A stretch of DNA of 64,000 nt from Phenylobacterium koreense. GTDB lineage: Bacteria; Pseudomonadota; Alphaproteobacteria; Caulobacterales; Caulobacteraceae. Made by a program: the position numbers and the translations under genes. The notes under the pieces are model-generated. The model saw only the letters and a list, made by a program, of their open reading frames with translations, did no database searches and was not told the origin of the DNA. This document shows, one piece after another, positions 9,380-17,788 of the stretch; position 1 is the first letter of the stretch, and each line of letters starts with the position of its first letter. The stretch lies in the NCBI RefSeq assembly GCF_040545335.1, contig NZ_JBEPLU010000001.1, positions 1,922,001 through 1,986,000 of the forward strand. The letters run 5' to 3'.

Positions 9380-10473
9380 CGGCGGGCCTCGGCCGGGACG
9401 TGGCGGTCGAACCAGGCCTTGAGGCCAGTCATGGCCGGGTCCTGGAGGTTGCGTTCCAGGTAGCGCCAGGTGCGGGGCATGAAGGCCTCGTACTGGCGCC
9501 GGCCGAGCAGGGCCTGGCGGGCGAAGACCCGGCCGAGGATGCGTGCGGCGTTGGAGGCTGCGAGGGCGCGATAGTCAGTGCGGAAGATCTCGGGATCCAG
9601 GTCGGTCCGGGCGGCCAGGAAGCGGTCCAGCATGGCGCCTTCCAGCTCGGCCGAGACGTCACGGCGGGCGTCCTGCAGGAGGTGGGTCAGGTCCCAGGCC
9701 GGGTGGGCGCGAAGGGCGTCCTGGAAGTCCAGCAGGCCGACGCGGGCCGCGCCCTGGCGCTCGGGCAGCCAGAGCAGGTTCTGGGCGTGATAGTCGCGGT
9801 GGGTGAAGACGCTGGCGCCGGCCTCGCCGCGGACCCAGACGGGCGCCCAGAGTTCATCCCACTCGGCGATGGCCTGGGCCGAGAAGGGGGCGAGGCCGGA
9901 GAACTTCGGCCACCATTCGAGAAAGGTGTCGGTCCCGACCTTCAGGGCCAGGGTATCGTAGGTCAGCAGCGGCCAGACCGCGTCGCCGGCGACCAGGACG
10001 TCGGGGGGCGCGGCCTCCTGGAGCTGGACCTGCACGTCCACGGCCGCCTCGTAGAGCGGCTGTTCGGCCTGGCCCTCGGCGATCAGCGTGGCGTAGAGGC
10101 CATCGCCCAGGTCTTCGAGGACGGCCAGGCCAGCCTCGATGTCGTGGGCGATGATTTTCGGCGCCGAGAGGCCGTGTTCGCTCAGATAGGCGGCGGTGGC
10201 GACGAAGGCGGCGACCGAGCCGGCGGCCAGGCGCGCGGCGGCGTTGTAGCCCATGGCCATGCGCTCGGCGTCGGTGGCGCCGGGTGGGCACACCGCGGTC
10301 TCGGCGGCCGGCGGCTGGTCCATGAAGATCACCCGCGTCCCGTCGGGCAGATGCAGCCGCTCGTAGCTGCGGGTCGAGGCGTCGCCAGCCAGCAGTTCGC
10401 GCCGCGCCGTGTCGAGGCCGGCGGCCTTCAGGAATTCGGCCTTGCGGCCCTCACGATCCGAACTCAATCCCAC
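9376..10473 (-). CDS. amgK: N-acetylmuramate/N-acetylglucosamine anomeric kinase (AmgK-like)
   Basis: A 365-residue aminoglycoside-phosphotransferase-fold kinase. It has the ATP loop GDASTRSYERL, the catalytic loop FTHRDYHAQNLLW (HRD, with Asn for metal) and the DFQD segment GLLDFQDAL. AmgK phosphorylates recovered MurNAc at C1 for MurU, bypassing de novo UDP-MurNAc synthesis and so the fosfomycin target MurA. The start is uncertain: GTG at 10473 lies right after GGAAGGA, while TTG at 10467 has better spacing from it. The gene overlaps the tsaE end by about 20 bases. Confidence 0.88.
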   Translation of the reverse strand: MGLSSDREGRKAEFLKAAGLDTARRELLAGDASTRSYERLHLPDGTRVIFMDQPPAAETAVCPPGATDAERMAMGYNAAARLAAGSVAAFVATAAYLSEHGLSAPKIIAHDIEAGLAVLEDLGDGLYATLIAEGQAEQPLYEAAVDVQVQLQEAAPPDVLVAGDAVWPLLTYDTLALKVGTDTFLEWWPKFSGLAPFSAQAIAEWDELWAPVWVRGEAGASVFTHRDYHAQNLLWLPERQGAARVGLLDFQDALRAHPAWDLTHLLQDARRDVSAELEGAMLDRFLAARTDLDPEIFRTDYRALAASNAARILGRVFARQALLGRRQYEAFMPRTWRYLERNLQDPAMTGLKAWFDRHVPAEARR

Positions 10474-10933
10474 GTCCTTCCCAGGCCCCCGCCGGGATCA
10501 GCCGCGCGCGGCGGGCCTCTCCGCCATCTGGCGACTCATCAGGAATGATCTCTACATCAAGTCGGTCGGGCGGAAGATGGCCCTCCAGGCGCTCGGGCCA
10601 TTCGATGACCGCCGCGCCGTCGTCGAGGGCCTCATCGAGGCCGATCTCATAGGCTTCGTCCGGCGAGGTGAGCCGGTAGAGGTCGAAATGCGCCACCTTC
10701 AGCCGCGGACCTTCATAGAACTGGACGATGGTGAAGGTGGGGCTCGGCACGTCCTCGGTCGGGCCGGTCAGGGCGCGGATCAGGGCGCGGGCCAGGGTGG
10801 ACTTGCCGGCGCCCAGGGGGCCAGTCAGGCAAACGGCTTCGCCGGGCTGCAACTCGGCGGCGATGGCCGCGCCCAGGCGGGCGGTGGCGGTCTCGTCGTC
10901 CAGTCGGAATTCGCCGTCGGCGGGGGTGATCAT
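10451..10933 (-). CDS. tsaE: tRNA threonylcarbamoyladenosine biosynthesis ATPase TsaE
   Basis: A 160-residue small P-loop protein with Walker A TGPLGAGKSTLARAL, then SPTFTIVQFYE and HFDLYRL, the TsaE signatures. It works with TsaB and TsaD to make the t6A modification on ANN-decoding tRNAs. Its ATG overlaps the stop of the upstream acyltransferase by 4 bases, and its own end overlaps amgK. The tsaE-amgK-murU order is known from other proteobacteria and supports the names of the two downstream genes. Confidence 0.95.
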   Translation of the reverse strand: MITPADGEFRLDDETATARLGAAIAAELQPGEAVCLTGPLGAGKSTLARALIRALTGPTEDVPSPTFTIVQFYEGPRLKVAHFDLYRLTSPDEAYEIGLDEALDDGAAVIEWPERLEGHLPPDRLDVEIIPDESPDGGEARRARLIPAGAWEGRGIEFGS

Positions 10934-11808
10934 GCGAAGGCCTGGTCGGGATGGGCGGGCAGGACGCGCTCGACATAGGCCTTGAGCGCCAGGGTGGCGG
11001 CGTTCGCGTCCGGATCGAGCGCCTGGGGCGCGATCGTCGGGCCGACGATCAACGAGAACTCGCGGCCCCGCTTGTTCAGCAGCTCATGGAAAAGGGTGAT
11101 GTCCCGCAGCTCCTTGGAGAAGCGGTTGAAGAAATGGAAGAGGCTCGACCAGGGCCCCGACAGATGCATGGGAACGAGGGTCGCTTCGTACTTGCGGGCG
11201 ATGGAGATGGCGCTGGCCATCCACTCCGGGTCGGCCAGCACGCCATCGGCTCCATGGCGGGCGATCCGGCCGGCGGGGAAGATCATCAGGGCGCGCTCGG
11301 CCTCCATGGCCTCGCGGGTGAGCTGCAGGGTCATGCGCGTGCGTTCGCGGGTGCGCTTTTCCTCGACCCATTCGACGGGGATCAGGATCTCGTCGAAGCG
11401 CGGGGCGACCCGATGGGCGTCGGAATTGGCGTAGAAGCAGATGTCCGGCCGCGCGCCCTTGAGCGCATCGTAGACGGCGATGCCGTCGCCGATACCGGTG
11501 GGGTGGTTGCAGATCAGGATGGTCCGCCCCTGCTGCGGCAGGCGGCCTAGGCCGTAGATTCCCACCTTCAGGCTCAGGAGGTCGGAGATGTGGTCCAGCG
11601 CCGCGCGGCCGGAGAGCGGTGCGATGGCGTCGGCCATGGCGCGCGCCTTGCGATAGTCGAGCATCCGGTAGAGCGGCGGGCGCACCAGCGGCCATAGGGC
11701 GCCGCCTGACAGCTTGGGCGCGCGCTCGGCGATCAGCACGTCGATGATGTGGTCGTGATAGGCCTTGCCGGCGGGCAGGGCGGAAGCGGTCGGTGCGAGG
11801 CTCGTCAT
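10930..11808 (-). CDS. Lysophospholipid acyltransferase family protein
   Basis: A 292-residue PlsC-like glycerolipid acyltransferase. The motif NHPTGIGDGIA stands where the catalytic HX4D box is expected, and MIFPAGRIARHG is the PEG/glycine-type substrate motif. It probably transfers an acyl chain to a lysolipid or glycerol-phosphate acceptor at the inner membrane; the exact acceptor cannot be read from sequence. The ATG at 11808 (MTSLAPTAS) was preferred to an in-frame start at 11847. It is the first gene of the operon that continues into tsaE, with a 4-base overlap. Confidence 0.82.
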   Translation of the reverse strand: MTSLAPTASALPAGKAYHDHIIDVLIAERAPKLSGGALWPLVRPPLYRMLDYRKARAMADAIAPLSGRAALDHISDLLSLKVGIYGLGRLPQQGRTILICNHPTGIGDGIAVYDALKGARPDICFYANSDAHRVAPRFDEILIPVEWVEEKRTRERTRMTLQLTREAMEAERALMIFPAGRIARHGADGVLADPEWMASAISIARKYEATLVPMHLSGPWSSLFHFFNRFSKELRDITLFHELLNKRGREFSLIVGPTIAPQALDPDANAATLALKAYVERVLPAHPDQAFA

Positions 11809-11885
11809 CGGACGCGCAGAATGCGACGGCGGCGGGCGGAGGGGCAAGCGGATCGGCGTCGCCGCTCACCATCTCACCAACGCCG

Positions 11886-12027
11886 GTGTCATCCCGGTTT
11901 CGGCTGTCGGCCGAAGACCCGGACCCATAAGCGCCCGATCAGCAGGATGCGGCTCGGGCGGAGGCAAGCCTTCGATCGCCACGCTTATGGGGCCCGACCT
12001 TCCGCTTCGCTCCAGCCGGGATGACAC
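11886..12027. repeat. Nested inverted-repeat intergenic element (MITE- or REP-like)
   Basis: The gap of about 290 bases between the acyltransferase and mmsA (divergent genes) holds a 142-base element. It is bounded by perfect 12-bp inverted termini, GTGTCATCCCGG at 11886 and CCGGGATGACAC at 12016. A second perfect inverted pair lies inside, CCCATAAGCG at 11924 and CGCTTATGGG at 11982. No transposase is encoded. The pattern suggests a dispersed, foldable repeat rather than a regulatory site for either gene. I see no second copy in this window. Confidence 0.65.
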
Positions 12028-12100
12028 TGCGGGGAAGTGAGGTGATCGCTGACGTGGCGTCAGGCCTACCCAGGTGGCTCGCATAGGCCTAGGGTTCGGC

Positions 12101-13615
12101 ATGCGCGACATCCAGCATTTCATCGATGGTGTAGCTGTTCCTGGCGCTTCTGGCCGGTTCGGCGAGGTTTTCGACCCCAATACGGGTGAGGTCCAGGCAA
12201 AAGTCGCCTTGGCTAGCGCGGCCGAACTGGACGCTGCGGTCCAGGCCGCTCTGAAGGCGCAGGGCGCCTGGGCGGCCCTCAATCCGCAGCGGCGAGCGCG
12301 GGTGATGTTCGAGTTCAAGCGGCTGGTCGAGGCGCGCATGGACGAGCTGGCCACGCTGCTGTCGTCGGAGCACGGAAAGGTCGTCGCCGACTCCCGGGGC
12401 GACGTCCAGCGGGGGCTGGAGGTGATCGAGTTCGCCTGCGGCATCCCCCACGCCCTGAAGGGCGAATACACCGAGGGCGCGGGGCCGGGGATCGACGTCT
12501 ATTCCATGCGCCAGCCCCTGGGCGTGGCCGCGGGTATCACGCCTTTCAACTTCCCGGCCATGATCCCGATGTGGATGTTCGGGATCGCGGTGGCCGTGGG
12601 CAACACCTTCATCCTGAAGCCTTCCGAGAAGGATCCGTCCGTGCCGGTGCGGCTGGGCGAGCTGTTCATGGAGGCGGGGACCAATCTCGGCATGGATCTG
12701 GCCGGGGTGCTGAACGTGGTCCACGGGGACAAGGTCGCGGTCGATGCGATTCTGGAGCACCCGGCCATCGCCGCGGTCAGCTTTGTCGGCTCGTCGGACA
12801 TCGCCCACTACGTCTATCGAACCGGGACGGCCAACGGTAAGCGTGTCCAGGCCATGGGCGGGGCCAAGAACCACGGGATCGTCATGCCCGACGCCGACCT
12901 CGACCAGACGGTGAAGGACCTGGTCGGCTCGGCTTACGGCTCGGCGGGCGAGCGCTGCATGGCGCTGCCGGTGACCGTGCCGGTGGGCGCCAAGACCGCC
13001 GAGGCGCTGCGCGAACGGCTGCTGGGCGAGATCGAGACGCTGAAGGTCGGGGTCTCCACCGACGCCGCCGCGCAGTATGGGCCGGTGGTGAGCGCGGCCC
13101 ACCGCAAGAAGATTTCCGACTACATCCAGCTCGGCGTCGACGAGGGCGCAGAGCTGGTGGTCGATGGGCGCGGCTTTGCGCTGCAGGGCTTCGAGAAGGG
13201 CTTCTTCATCGGGCCGTCGCTGTTCGACCACGTGAAGCCGACCATGAAGACCTACCGGGATGAGATATTCGGCCCGGTGCTGCAGATGGTCCGCGCCGAG
13301 ACCTTCGAGGAGGCGGTGGCCCTGCCGAGCCAGCACCAGTACGGCAATGGGGTGGCGATCTTCACCCGCAACGGCCGGGCGGCGCGGGAGTTCGCGGCGC
13401 GGGTCAATGTCGGGATGGTGGGGATCAATGTGCCGATCCCGGTGCCGGTGGCCTATCACACCTTCGGCGGCTGGAAGCGCAGCGCCTTCGGCGACGCGAA
13501 CCAGCACGGCATGGAGGGCGTGAAGTTCTACACCAAGGTCAAGACGGTGACGGCGCGCTGGCCGGAAGGCGACGCCCACGCCGATTCCGCCTTCGTCATT
13601 CCCACCATGCGTTGA
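12101..13615 (+). CDS. mmsA: CoA-acylating methylmalonate-semialdehyde dehydrogenase
   Basis: A 504-residue aldehyde dehydrogenase. MMSDH-specific features include ITPFNFPAMIPMWMF, KPSEKDPSVP, SFVGSSDIAHYVY and the catalytic Cys in GSAGERCMAL. It oxidises (methyl)malonate semialdehyde to propionyl- or acetyl-CoA in valine, thymine or inositol breakdown, using NAD and CoA. The ATG at 12101 (MRDIQHFIDG) matches the family N-terminus; an earlier in-frame start at 12074 would add nine residues. No other valine catabolism genes are adjacent, so the substrate pathway stays open. Confidence 0.93.
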   Translation: MRDIQHFIDGVAVPGASGRFGEVFDPNTGEVQAKVALASAAELDAAVQAALKAQGAWAALNPQRRARVMFEFKRLVEARMDELATLLSSEHGKVVADSRGDVQRGLEVIEFACGIPHALKGEYTEGAGPGIDVYSMRQPLGVAAGITPFNFPAMIPMWMFGIAVAVGNTFILKPSEKDPSVPVRLGELFMEAGTNLGMDLAGVLNVVHGDKVAVDAILEHPAIAAVSFVGSSDIAHYVYRTGTANGKRVQAMGGAKNHGIVMPDADLDQTVKDLVGSAYGSAGERCMALPVTVPVGAKTAEALRERLLGEIETLKVGVSTDAAAQYGPVVSAAHRKKISDYIQLGVDEGAELVVDGRGFALQGFEKGFFIGPSLFDHVKPTMKTYRDEIFGPVLQMVRAETFEEAVALPSQHQYGNGVAIFTRNGRAAREFAARVNVGMVGINVPIPVPVAYHTFGGWKRSAFGDANQHGMEGVKFYTKVKTVTARWPEGDAHADSAFVIPTMR

Positions 13616-13655
13616 AGCTTCTAGTCTCGCCCGCAGGTCTTCCTGCGGGGCGCCA

Positions 13656-14297
13656 ATGAAGAAATTCCAGGTCTGGGCGATCCTTGGGCTGGTCGTCGCC
13701 CTCGTCGCGGTCGGCGGCTACGCGTACTGGGCCAAAGAGCTGCGCTGGCGGCCCAAGACGATCACACGGAACCAGGCCGAGATCGCCCGGATCCTCGAGA
13801 CCGCCGGCTGGGTCTCGCCGGGCAAGACCGGGCCCAAGCTCTACATGGTCTCGTTCCGCACCTGCCCCGACTGCATCCGGTTCATGGCCGAGGAGTTCCC
13901 GCTGCTGCACGCGGCGAACGTGGACACGCGGGTGATCGTCATCGCGCGCCGCGACGTGAACGGGGTGTCCAAGTCCACGCCGGCCGAGCGGGCGACGGTG
14001 GCCGAGCTGTGGCTGAACCGCTCGTGGCCGCTGATGCAGCAGTGGGAAGAGGTTCCGGCGGAGGCCTGGACGGCGCCGGGCGTCGCGGCGGCCGACGGCG
14101 ACATGGCGCGCACGGCGGTGGTCGAGGCCGGCCGCAAGCTGGTGGACGACCTGCGGCCGCTGCTCAAGGCCAACGGGATCAACTTCGCCTATCCGACCCT
14201 GATCTGGTGGACCAAGGACGGGAAGATGCGCGGCTGCGCCTGCGAGCGGCGCGAGACCTATCGCTTCGTGCGCCAGGAACTGGGGGTCACGGGTTAG
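13656..14297 (+). CDS. Membrane-anchored thioredoxin-like hypothetical protein
   Basis: A 213-residue protein with an N-terminal hydrophobic segment (about residues 6-24, AILGLVVALVAVGGYAYWA), so it is probably anchored with its body in the periplasm. SFRTCPDCIRFM at about residues 67-78 holds a CXXC (CPDC) motif in a thioredoxin-like setting. Further on are YPTLIWW, which may be the cis-Pro loop, and a CACERR segment with two more cysteines. It could be a thiol oxidoreductase of the DsbC/DsbG type, but the domain is divergent. The ATG at 13656 is the first after mmsA. Its stop overlaps the stop of the convergent next gene. Confidence 0.7.
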   Translation: MKKFQVWAILGLVVALVAVGGYAYWAKELRWRPKTITRNQAEIARILETAGWVSPGKTGPKLYMVSFRTCPDCIRFMAEEFPLLHAANVDTRVIVIARRDVNGVSKSTPAERATVAELWLNRSWPLMQQWEEVPAEAWTAPGVAAADGDMARTAVVEAGRKLVDDLRPLLKANGINFAYPTLIWWTKDGKMRGCACERRETYRFVRQELGVTG

Positions 14298-14656
14298 CCG
14301 TAGGGCTTGCCCGATACGATCTGCTTGTTGCGGGCCCGGGTCTTGCGGCCCTGGCCGCGCGAGGCCTCCGTCTTTACCGGGCGGCGGGTGTGCGTCTGGC
14401 CGTGGAGGGCGTCGGGGTCGGCCTCGCCCCAGTCGAGCTGCGGGTTGTCGTCCTCCTCCAGGTCGTGAGCGTCAAGGTTGGCGGGCGAGCCGTGCAGCGC
14501 CGCGTTCGGCTCGGTGTCGAAGGATCTCGGCTCCTGCTCGGGGCGGCCCGGGCTTGCCTGCTGGTCCAGGTCCCTCTGGCCCATCCCGGCGCCTTGCTGG
14601 CGCGCGCGGTTGGCTTCCTGGGTGGTCGGCGAGTAGCTTCTCGGTTTATCGGGCAT
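14294..14656 (-). CDS. Hypothetical hydrophilic, probably disordered protein
   Basis: A 120-residue protein rich in Gln, Arg, Asp and Pro, with no hydrophobic segment, no cysteine and no motif that I recognise. The tail KTRARNKQIVSGKPYG is basic and the middle (DLEEDDNPQLDWGEADPD) acidic, a pattern typical of unstructured proteins. The ATG at 14656 is chosen because GAGGAG precedes it at good spacing; upstream in-frame starts at 14674 and 14752 have less support. It converges with the thioredoxin-like gene, their stop codons overlapping by 4 bases. Function unknown. Confidence 0.6.
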   Translation of the reverse strand: MPDKPRSYSPTTQEANRARQQGAGMGQRDLDQQASPGRPEQEPRSFDTEPNAALHGSPANLDAHDLEEDDNPQLDWGEADPDALHGQTHTRRPVKTEASRGQGRKTRARNKQIVSGKPYG

Positions 14657-14750
14657 GCTGGTCTCCTCATCCATCCAAAGACCAAACCGCCATCTTGCGC
14701 CCCTGTTCCGCCCTTGAGGCCGGCGGCGTGGCGGGCTAGGCGATGGCGCC

Positions 14751-15881
14751 ATGCCTTCCCCTCTACAATCGGCCTACGACGCCAAGCTGGCGAACGGTGA
14801 GATCCGCCCTGATCCGGTCCAGGCCGCGGCCCTGGCGCCGCTGGTGCGGCTGGAGGGCGATCTGGCCCACGCCGAGCCCAGCGGCTTTGCCTCGTTCTTC
14901 AAGAAGCCCGAAGGTCAGAGGGGGGTCTATCTGATCGGCCCGGTGGGGCGGGGGAAGTCCATGCTCATGGACCTGTTCTTCGCCAATGCGCCGGTGGCGA
15001 AGAAGCGGCGGACGCACTTCCACGTCTTCATGGGCGAGATCCACCGCCTGATCGACGCCTGGCGACGGGGCGACGCGGCCGCGCGCAAGGCGAAGTTCGG
15101 CCAGGCCAAGGGCGACGACCCCATCCCGCCCGTCGCCGACGTCGTGGCGGGCCAGGCGCGGCTGCTCTGCTTCGACGAGTTCCAGGTCACCGACATCGCC
15201 GACGCCATGATCCTGGGGCGGCTGTTCGAGGCGCTGTTCGCCCGCGGTGTGACCCTGGTCGCCACCTCGAACCGCATGCCGGACGAGCTTTACAAGAACG
15301 GCATCAACCGCCAGCTCTTCCTGCCGTTCATCGATCTCTTGAAGAGCAAGGTCGAGATCGTCGTGGTGGCGGGGCGGCATGACTATCGGCTGGACCGGCT
15401 GCGGGCGGCGGGATCGTGGTTCTCGCCGATCGACCCGGACAACGAGCGCAGCTTTCAGGGGCTGTGGCGGGACATGCTGAACGGGGACGAGGAGACCGGC
15501 GAGACCATCGAGGTGCTGGGCCGCAAGATCCACCTGCCCCACACCGGGGGCGGCATGCTGCGGGCGAGCTTCGCCAGCCTGTGCTCGGTGGCCCTGGGGC
15601 CGAACGACTACGTGGCCATCGCCGACCGCTTCCATACGGTCTTCCTGGAGGACGTGCCGAAGCTGACCGCCAACCGGCGGGAGGAGGCGCGGCGGTTCGT
15701 GATCCTGGTGGATGCGCTCTACGAGGCGCGCACGCGCACGGTGCTGCTGGCCGAGGCCGAGCCTACGCTGCTCTATCCGGAGGGCGACGGGGCCTTCGAA
15801 TTCGAACGCACCGCCTCGCGCCTGCAGGAGATGCGCTCGGCCGACTGGCTGGACGAGAACGCTCTAGATTCAAAGATTTGA
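14751..15881 (+). CDS. zapE: Cell division protein ZapE (AFG1-like ATPase)
   Basis: A 376-residue P-loop ATPase of the AFG1/ZapE family. Walker A is GPVGRGKSMLMDLFF and Walker B is LLCFDEFQVTDIADAMILGRL. The family segments HFHVFMGEIH, ATSNRMPDELYKNGINRQLFLPFI and FASLCSVALGPNDYVAIADRF are all visible. ZapE in gammaproteobacteria acts on FtsZ at the division ring; the mitochondrial relative Afg1 handles misfolded membrane proteins. The last residues, LDSKI, are encoded inside an intergenic repeat, so the C-terminus may have been rewritten by insertion of that element. Confidence 0.93.
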   Translation: MPSPLQSAYDAKLANGEIRPDPVQAAALAPLVRLEGDLAHAEPSGFASFFKKPEGQRGVYLIGPVGRGKSMLMDLFFANAPVAKKRRTHFHVFMGEIHRLIDAWRRGDAAARKAKFGQAKGDDPIPPVADVVAGQARLLCFDEFQVTDIADAMILGRLFEALFARGVTLVATSNRMPDELYKNGINRQLFLPFIDLLKSKVEIVVVAGRHDYRLDRLRAAGSWFSPIDPDNERSFQGLWRDMLNGDEETGETIEVLGRKIHLPHTGGGMLRASFASLCSVALGPNDYVAIADRFHTVFLEDVPKLTANRREEARRFVILVDALYEARTRTVLLAEAEPTLLYPEGDGAFEFERTASRLQEMRSADWLDENALDSKI

Positions 15882-15931
15882 GCACGTTCTAATCGCAAAG
15901 CCGGTTTCCACTTTTGCGGAACGCGCTCTAG
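15862..15931. repeat. Intergenic repeat spanning both convergent stop codons (zapE and LysR gene)
   Basis: About 70 bases, flanked by CTCTAG at 15862 and again CTCTAG at 15926-15931, with central text such as CGCAAAGCCGGTTTCC. It resembles a dispersed alphaproteobacterial intergenic element typically framed by TAGAGC-type ends; that resemblance is from memory and not checked. Both neighbours end inside it: the last codons and stop of zapE fall near the left end, and the LysR gene's stop (TAG, complement of 15928-15930) lies in the right terminus. Confidence 0.5.
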
Positions 15932-16812
15932 GTTCGCTGCAGGCTTTCCACGAGCTCGCGGGCGTAGGGGGCGAGCTGTTCGAGACGGCGGACGCAGATG
16001 GTGAGTTCGCGCCGCGCCCAATCGTCGGTGAGGTCCACTATACCCAGCTCCATGGTCCTGGAGGCGCGGCGGGCGGTGGTTTCGGGGACGATGCCCACCC
16101 CGACATCGCATTCCACCAGCCGGCAGACCGCGTCGAAGCTGCGAAGCTGGACGCGCAGGCGCAGGGGCCGCCCCTCGCGGGCGGCCTTGGCCGAGAGGAA
16201 GCGCTGGAGAGAGCTCGCCCGGTCGAGGCCCACGAGATCGCAGCCCAGCACGTCGGCGAAGGTCATGGAGTCCCGCCTGGCGAGGGGGTGCATGGCGCTG
16301 GTCACCACCACGAAGCGGTCGGAGCGGAAGGGAAAGGTCTCCAGACTGCCCATGTCGACCGTGCCGGCGACGATGCCGATGTCGCCTACGCCTTCGGCGA
16401 CCAGGCCGACGATCTCGTCGGACAGGCGCTCTTCCAGATTGATGCTGACGTGCGGATGGTCGGCCAGGAACCGACTGAGCGCCTCGGGCAGGAATTCGGT
16501 CAGGGCGTTGGTGTTGGCCAGCAGCCGCACCTCGCCCGAAAGCCCGCCGGCATAGGCGCCGAGGTCCTCCCGCAGCCGGGCGGTCTGGGAAAGGATGGTT
16601 CGGGCGTGCTTCAGGAGCGTCCGGCCCGCCGGGGTCGGCGTGACCCCTTGGCGCGAGCGTTCCAGCAGCGGCGCGCCTAGCGCTTCCTCCATATTGCGGA
16701 TCCTGGTGGAGGCCGCGGCCAGGGCCAGCGCGCAGCGCTCGGCCCCGCGGGTGATCGAACCGGCGTCCGTCACCTCGCAGAACAGCCGCAGGTCGGTCAG
16801 GTCAAAGCGCAT
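15928..16812 (-). CDS. LysR-family transcriptional regulator
   Basis: A 294-residue LysR-type regulator. The N-terminal winged helix-turn-helix runs through LRLFCEVTDAGSITRGAERCALALAAASTRIRNMEEALGA (described by ends: residues about 7-47), followed by the linker and a periplasmic-binding-like effector domain. The ATG at 16812 gives the standard family N-terminus. It is divergent from sdhCDAB, 181 bases away, so it might regulate itself or the sdh operon, but no T-N11-A site was convincing and no effector can be named. Its stop lies in an intergenic repeat. Confidence 0.9.
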   Translation of the reverse strand: MRFDLTDLRLFCEVTDAGSITRGAERCALALAAASTRIRNMEEALGAPLLERSRQGVTPTPAGRTLLKHARTILSQTARLREDLGAYAGGLSGEVRLLANTNALTEFLPEALSRFLADHPHVSINLEERLSDEIVGLVAEGVGDIGIVAGTVDMGSLETFPFRSDRFVVVTSAMHPLARRDSMTFADVLGCDLVGLDRASSLQRFLSAKAAREGRPLRLRVQLRSFDAVCRLVECDVGVGIVPETTARRASRTMELGIVDLTDDWARRELTICVRRLEQLAPYARELVESLQRT

Positions 16813-16936
16813 CCTTCGTCTCCGGCGAAGGATGATTACGGGAAAGACGCATTGCATCAAAAGAAAAAGCGAAGGAACTTCGGCGACGGCGAAGGGGAGG
16901 TCGCAAGTTCTTCGATGGGCTTGGGCTGCGTCTTCG

Positions 16937-16964
16937 TTGACACCCGAAGGCGTCGGCTTAAAAG
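16937..16964 (+). promoter_or_regulatory. Candidate sigma-70-type promoter for sdhCDAB
   Basis: A perfect -35 TTGACA at 16937-16942 and TAAAAG at 16959-16964 with a 16-base spacer, about 30 bases before the sdhC start. It is the best promoter-like pair in the gap between the LysR gene and sdhC. Support is by consensus only; the -10 element is imperfect. Confidence 0.45.
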
Positions 16965-16993
16965 CGGGCCGCTCCTTCCAGACCGGAACGCCC

Positions 16994-17392
16994 ATGACCT
17001 TTGCACCACGTGAACGCCCGCTCTCGCCGCACACCACCATATGGCGCTGGCACGCGACCATGGCCACGTCGATCCTGCACCGCGTCACCGGCTGCGCCCT
17101 CTATGGCGGCGGCCTGATCCTGGCGCTGTGGGCGCTGGCCCTTGCCTCCGGCCCTGAAGCCTATGCGACCTTCAAGGCCGTGCTGGGCTCCTTCCCCGGC
17201 AAGATCGTCATGTTCGGCCTCACGCTGTCGGTCTTCTACCACCTGGCCAAGGGCGTCCAGCACCTGATCTGGGACCTGGGCCACGGCTACAAGGTGCAGA
17301 CCGCGACCATGGGCGCGATCGTCTGCATCGCCTTCTCGATCGCCGCCACCATCGTGGTCTGGATCATCGCCGCCATGACGGGAGCGCTCTGA
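16994..17392 (+). CDS. sdhC: Succinate dehydrogenase cytochrome b556 subunit
   Basis: A 132-residue membrane protein with three hydrophobic helices and the SdhC signature RPLSPHTTIWRWH-x-SILHR (here TSILHRVTG). The later VFYHLAKGVQHLIWDLGHG carries the haem-ligand histidine region. It anchors succinate dehydrogenase in the inner membrane and with SdhD binds haem b and quinone. The ATG at 16994 is the start that aligns with the family. The stop overlaps the sdhD start (TGATG), so translation is probably coupled. Confidence 0.94.
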   Translation: MTFAPRERPLSPHTTIWRWHATMATSILHRVTGCALYGGGLILALWALALASGPEAYATFKAVLGSFPGKIVMFGLTLSVFYHLAKGVQHLIWDLGHGYKVQTATMGAIVCIAFSIAATIVVWIIAAMTGAL

Positions 17393-17784
17393 TGTCGGGC
17401 TTTCGCACCCCCCTTAGCCGCGCCCGCGGCCTGGGCGCCGCCAAGCACGGCGTCGGCGCCTGGATTTCGGAACGCGTCTCGGCCGCGGCCCTGGTCCCGC
17501 TCGTCCTCTGGGGCGTCTTCGCCGCCATCCGGCTGGCGAGCCTGGACTATTACGGCGCGGTCGCCTGGATGACGTCGTCGGCGCTGAACCCGACCCTGCT
17601 GGTCCTGCTGATCGTCGCCTCGTTCCTGCACATGCATGGCGGTCTGCGGGTGGTCATTGAGGACTACATCGAAAAGCGCGCGAGCCGCGCCGGCCTGCTG
17701 CTTCTGAACCTCTTCGCCTGCGCCCTCTTCGGCGCCCTGGCGGTCTTTTCCATCCTGAAGGTCGCGCTGGGAGGCGCTGTCTGA
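17392..17784 (+). CDS. sdhD: Succinate dehydrogenase hydrophobic membrane anchor subunit
   Basis: A 130-residue protein with three predicted membrane helices and the alphaproteobacterial SdhD pattern [21 protein letters not shown] near the N-terminus, then [16 protein letters not shown] with the conserved histidines. It is the second anchor of complex II. Its ATG overlaps the sdhC stop by one base, and sdhA begins 4 bases after its stop. Confidence 0.93.
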   Translation: MSGFRTPLSRARGLGAAKHGVGAWISERVSAAALVPLVLWGVFAAIRLASLDYYGAVAWMTSSALNPTLLVLLIVASFLHMHGGLRVVIEDYIEKRASRAGLLLLNLFACALFGALAVFSILKVALGGAV

Positions 17785-17788
17785 TCCC

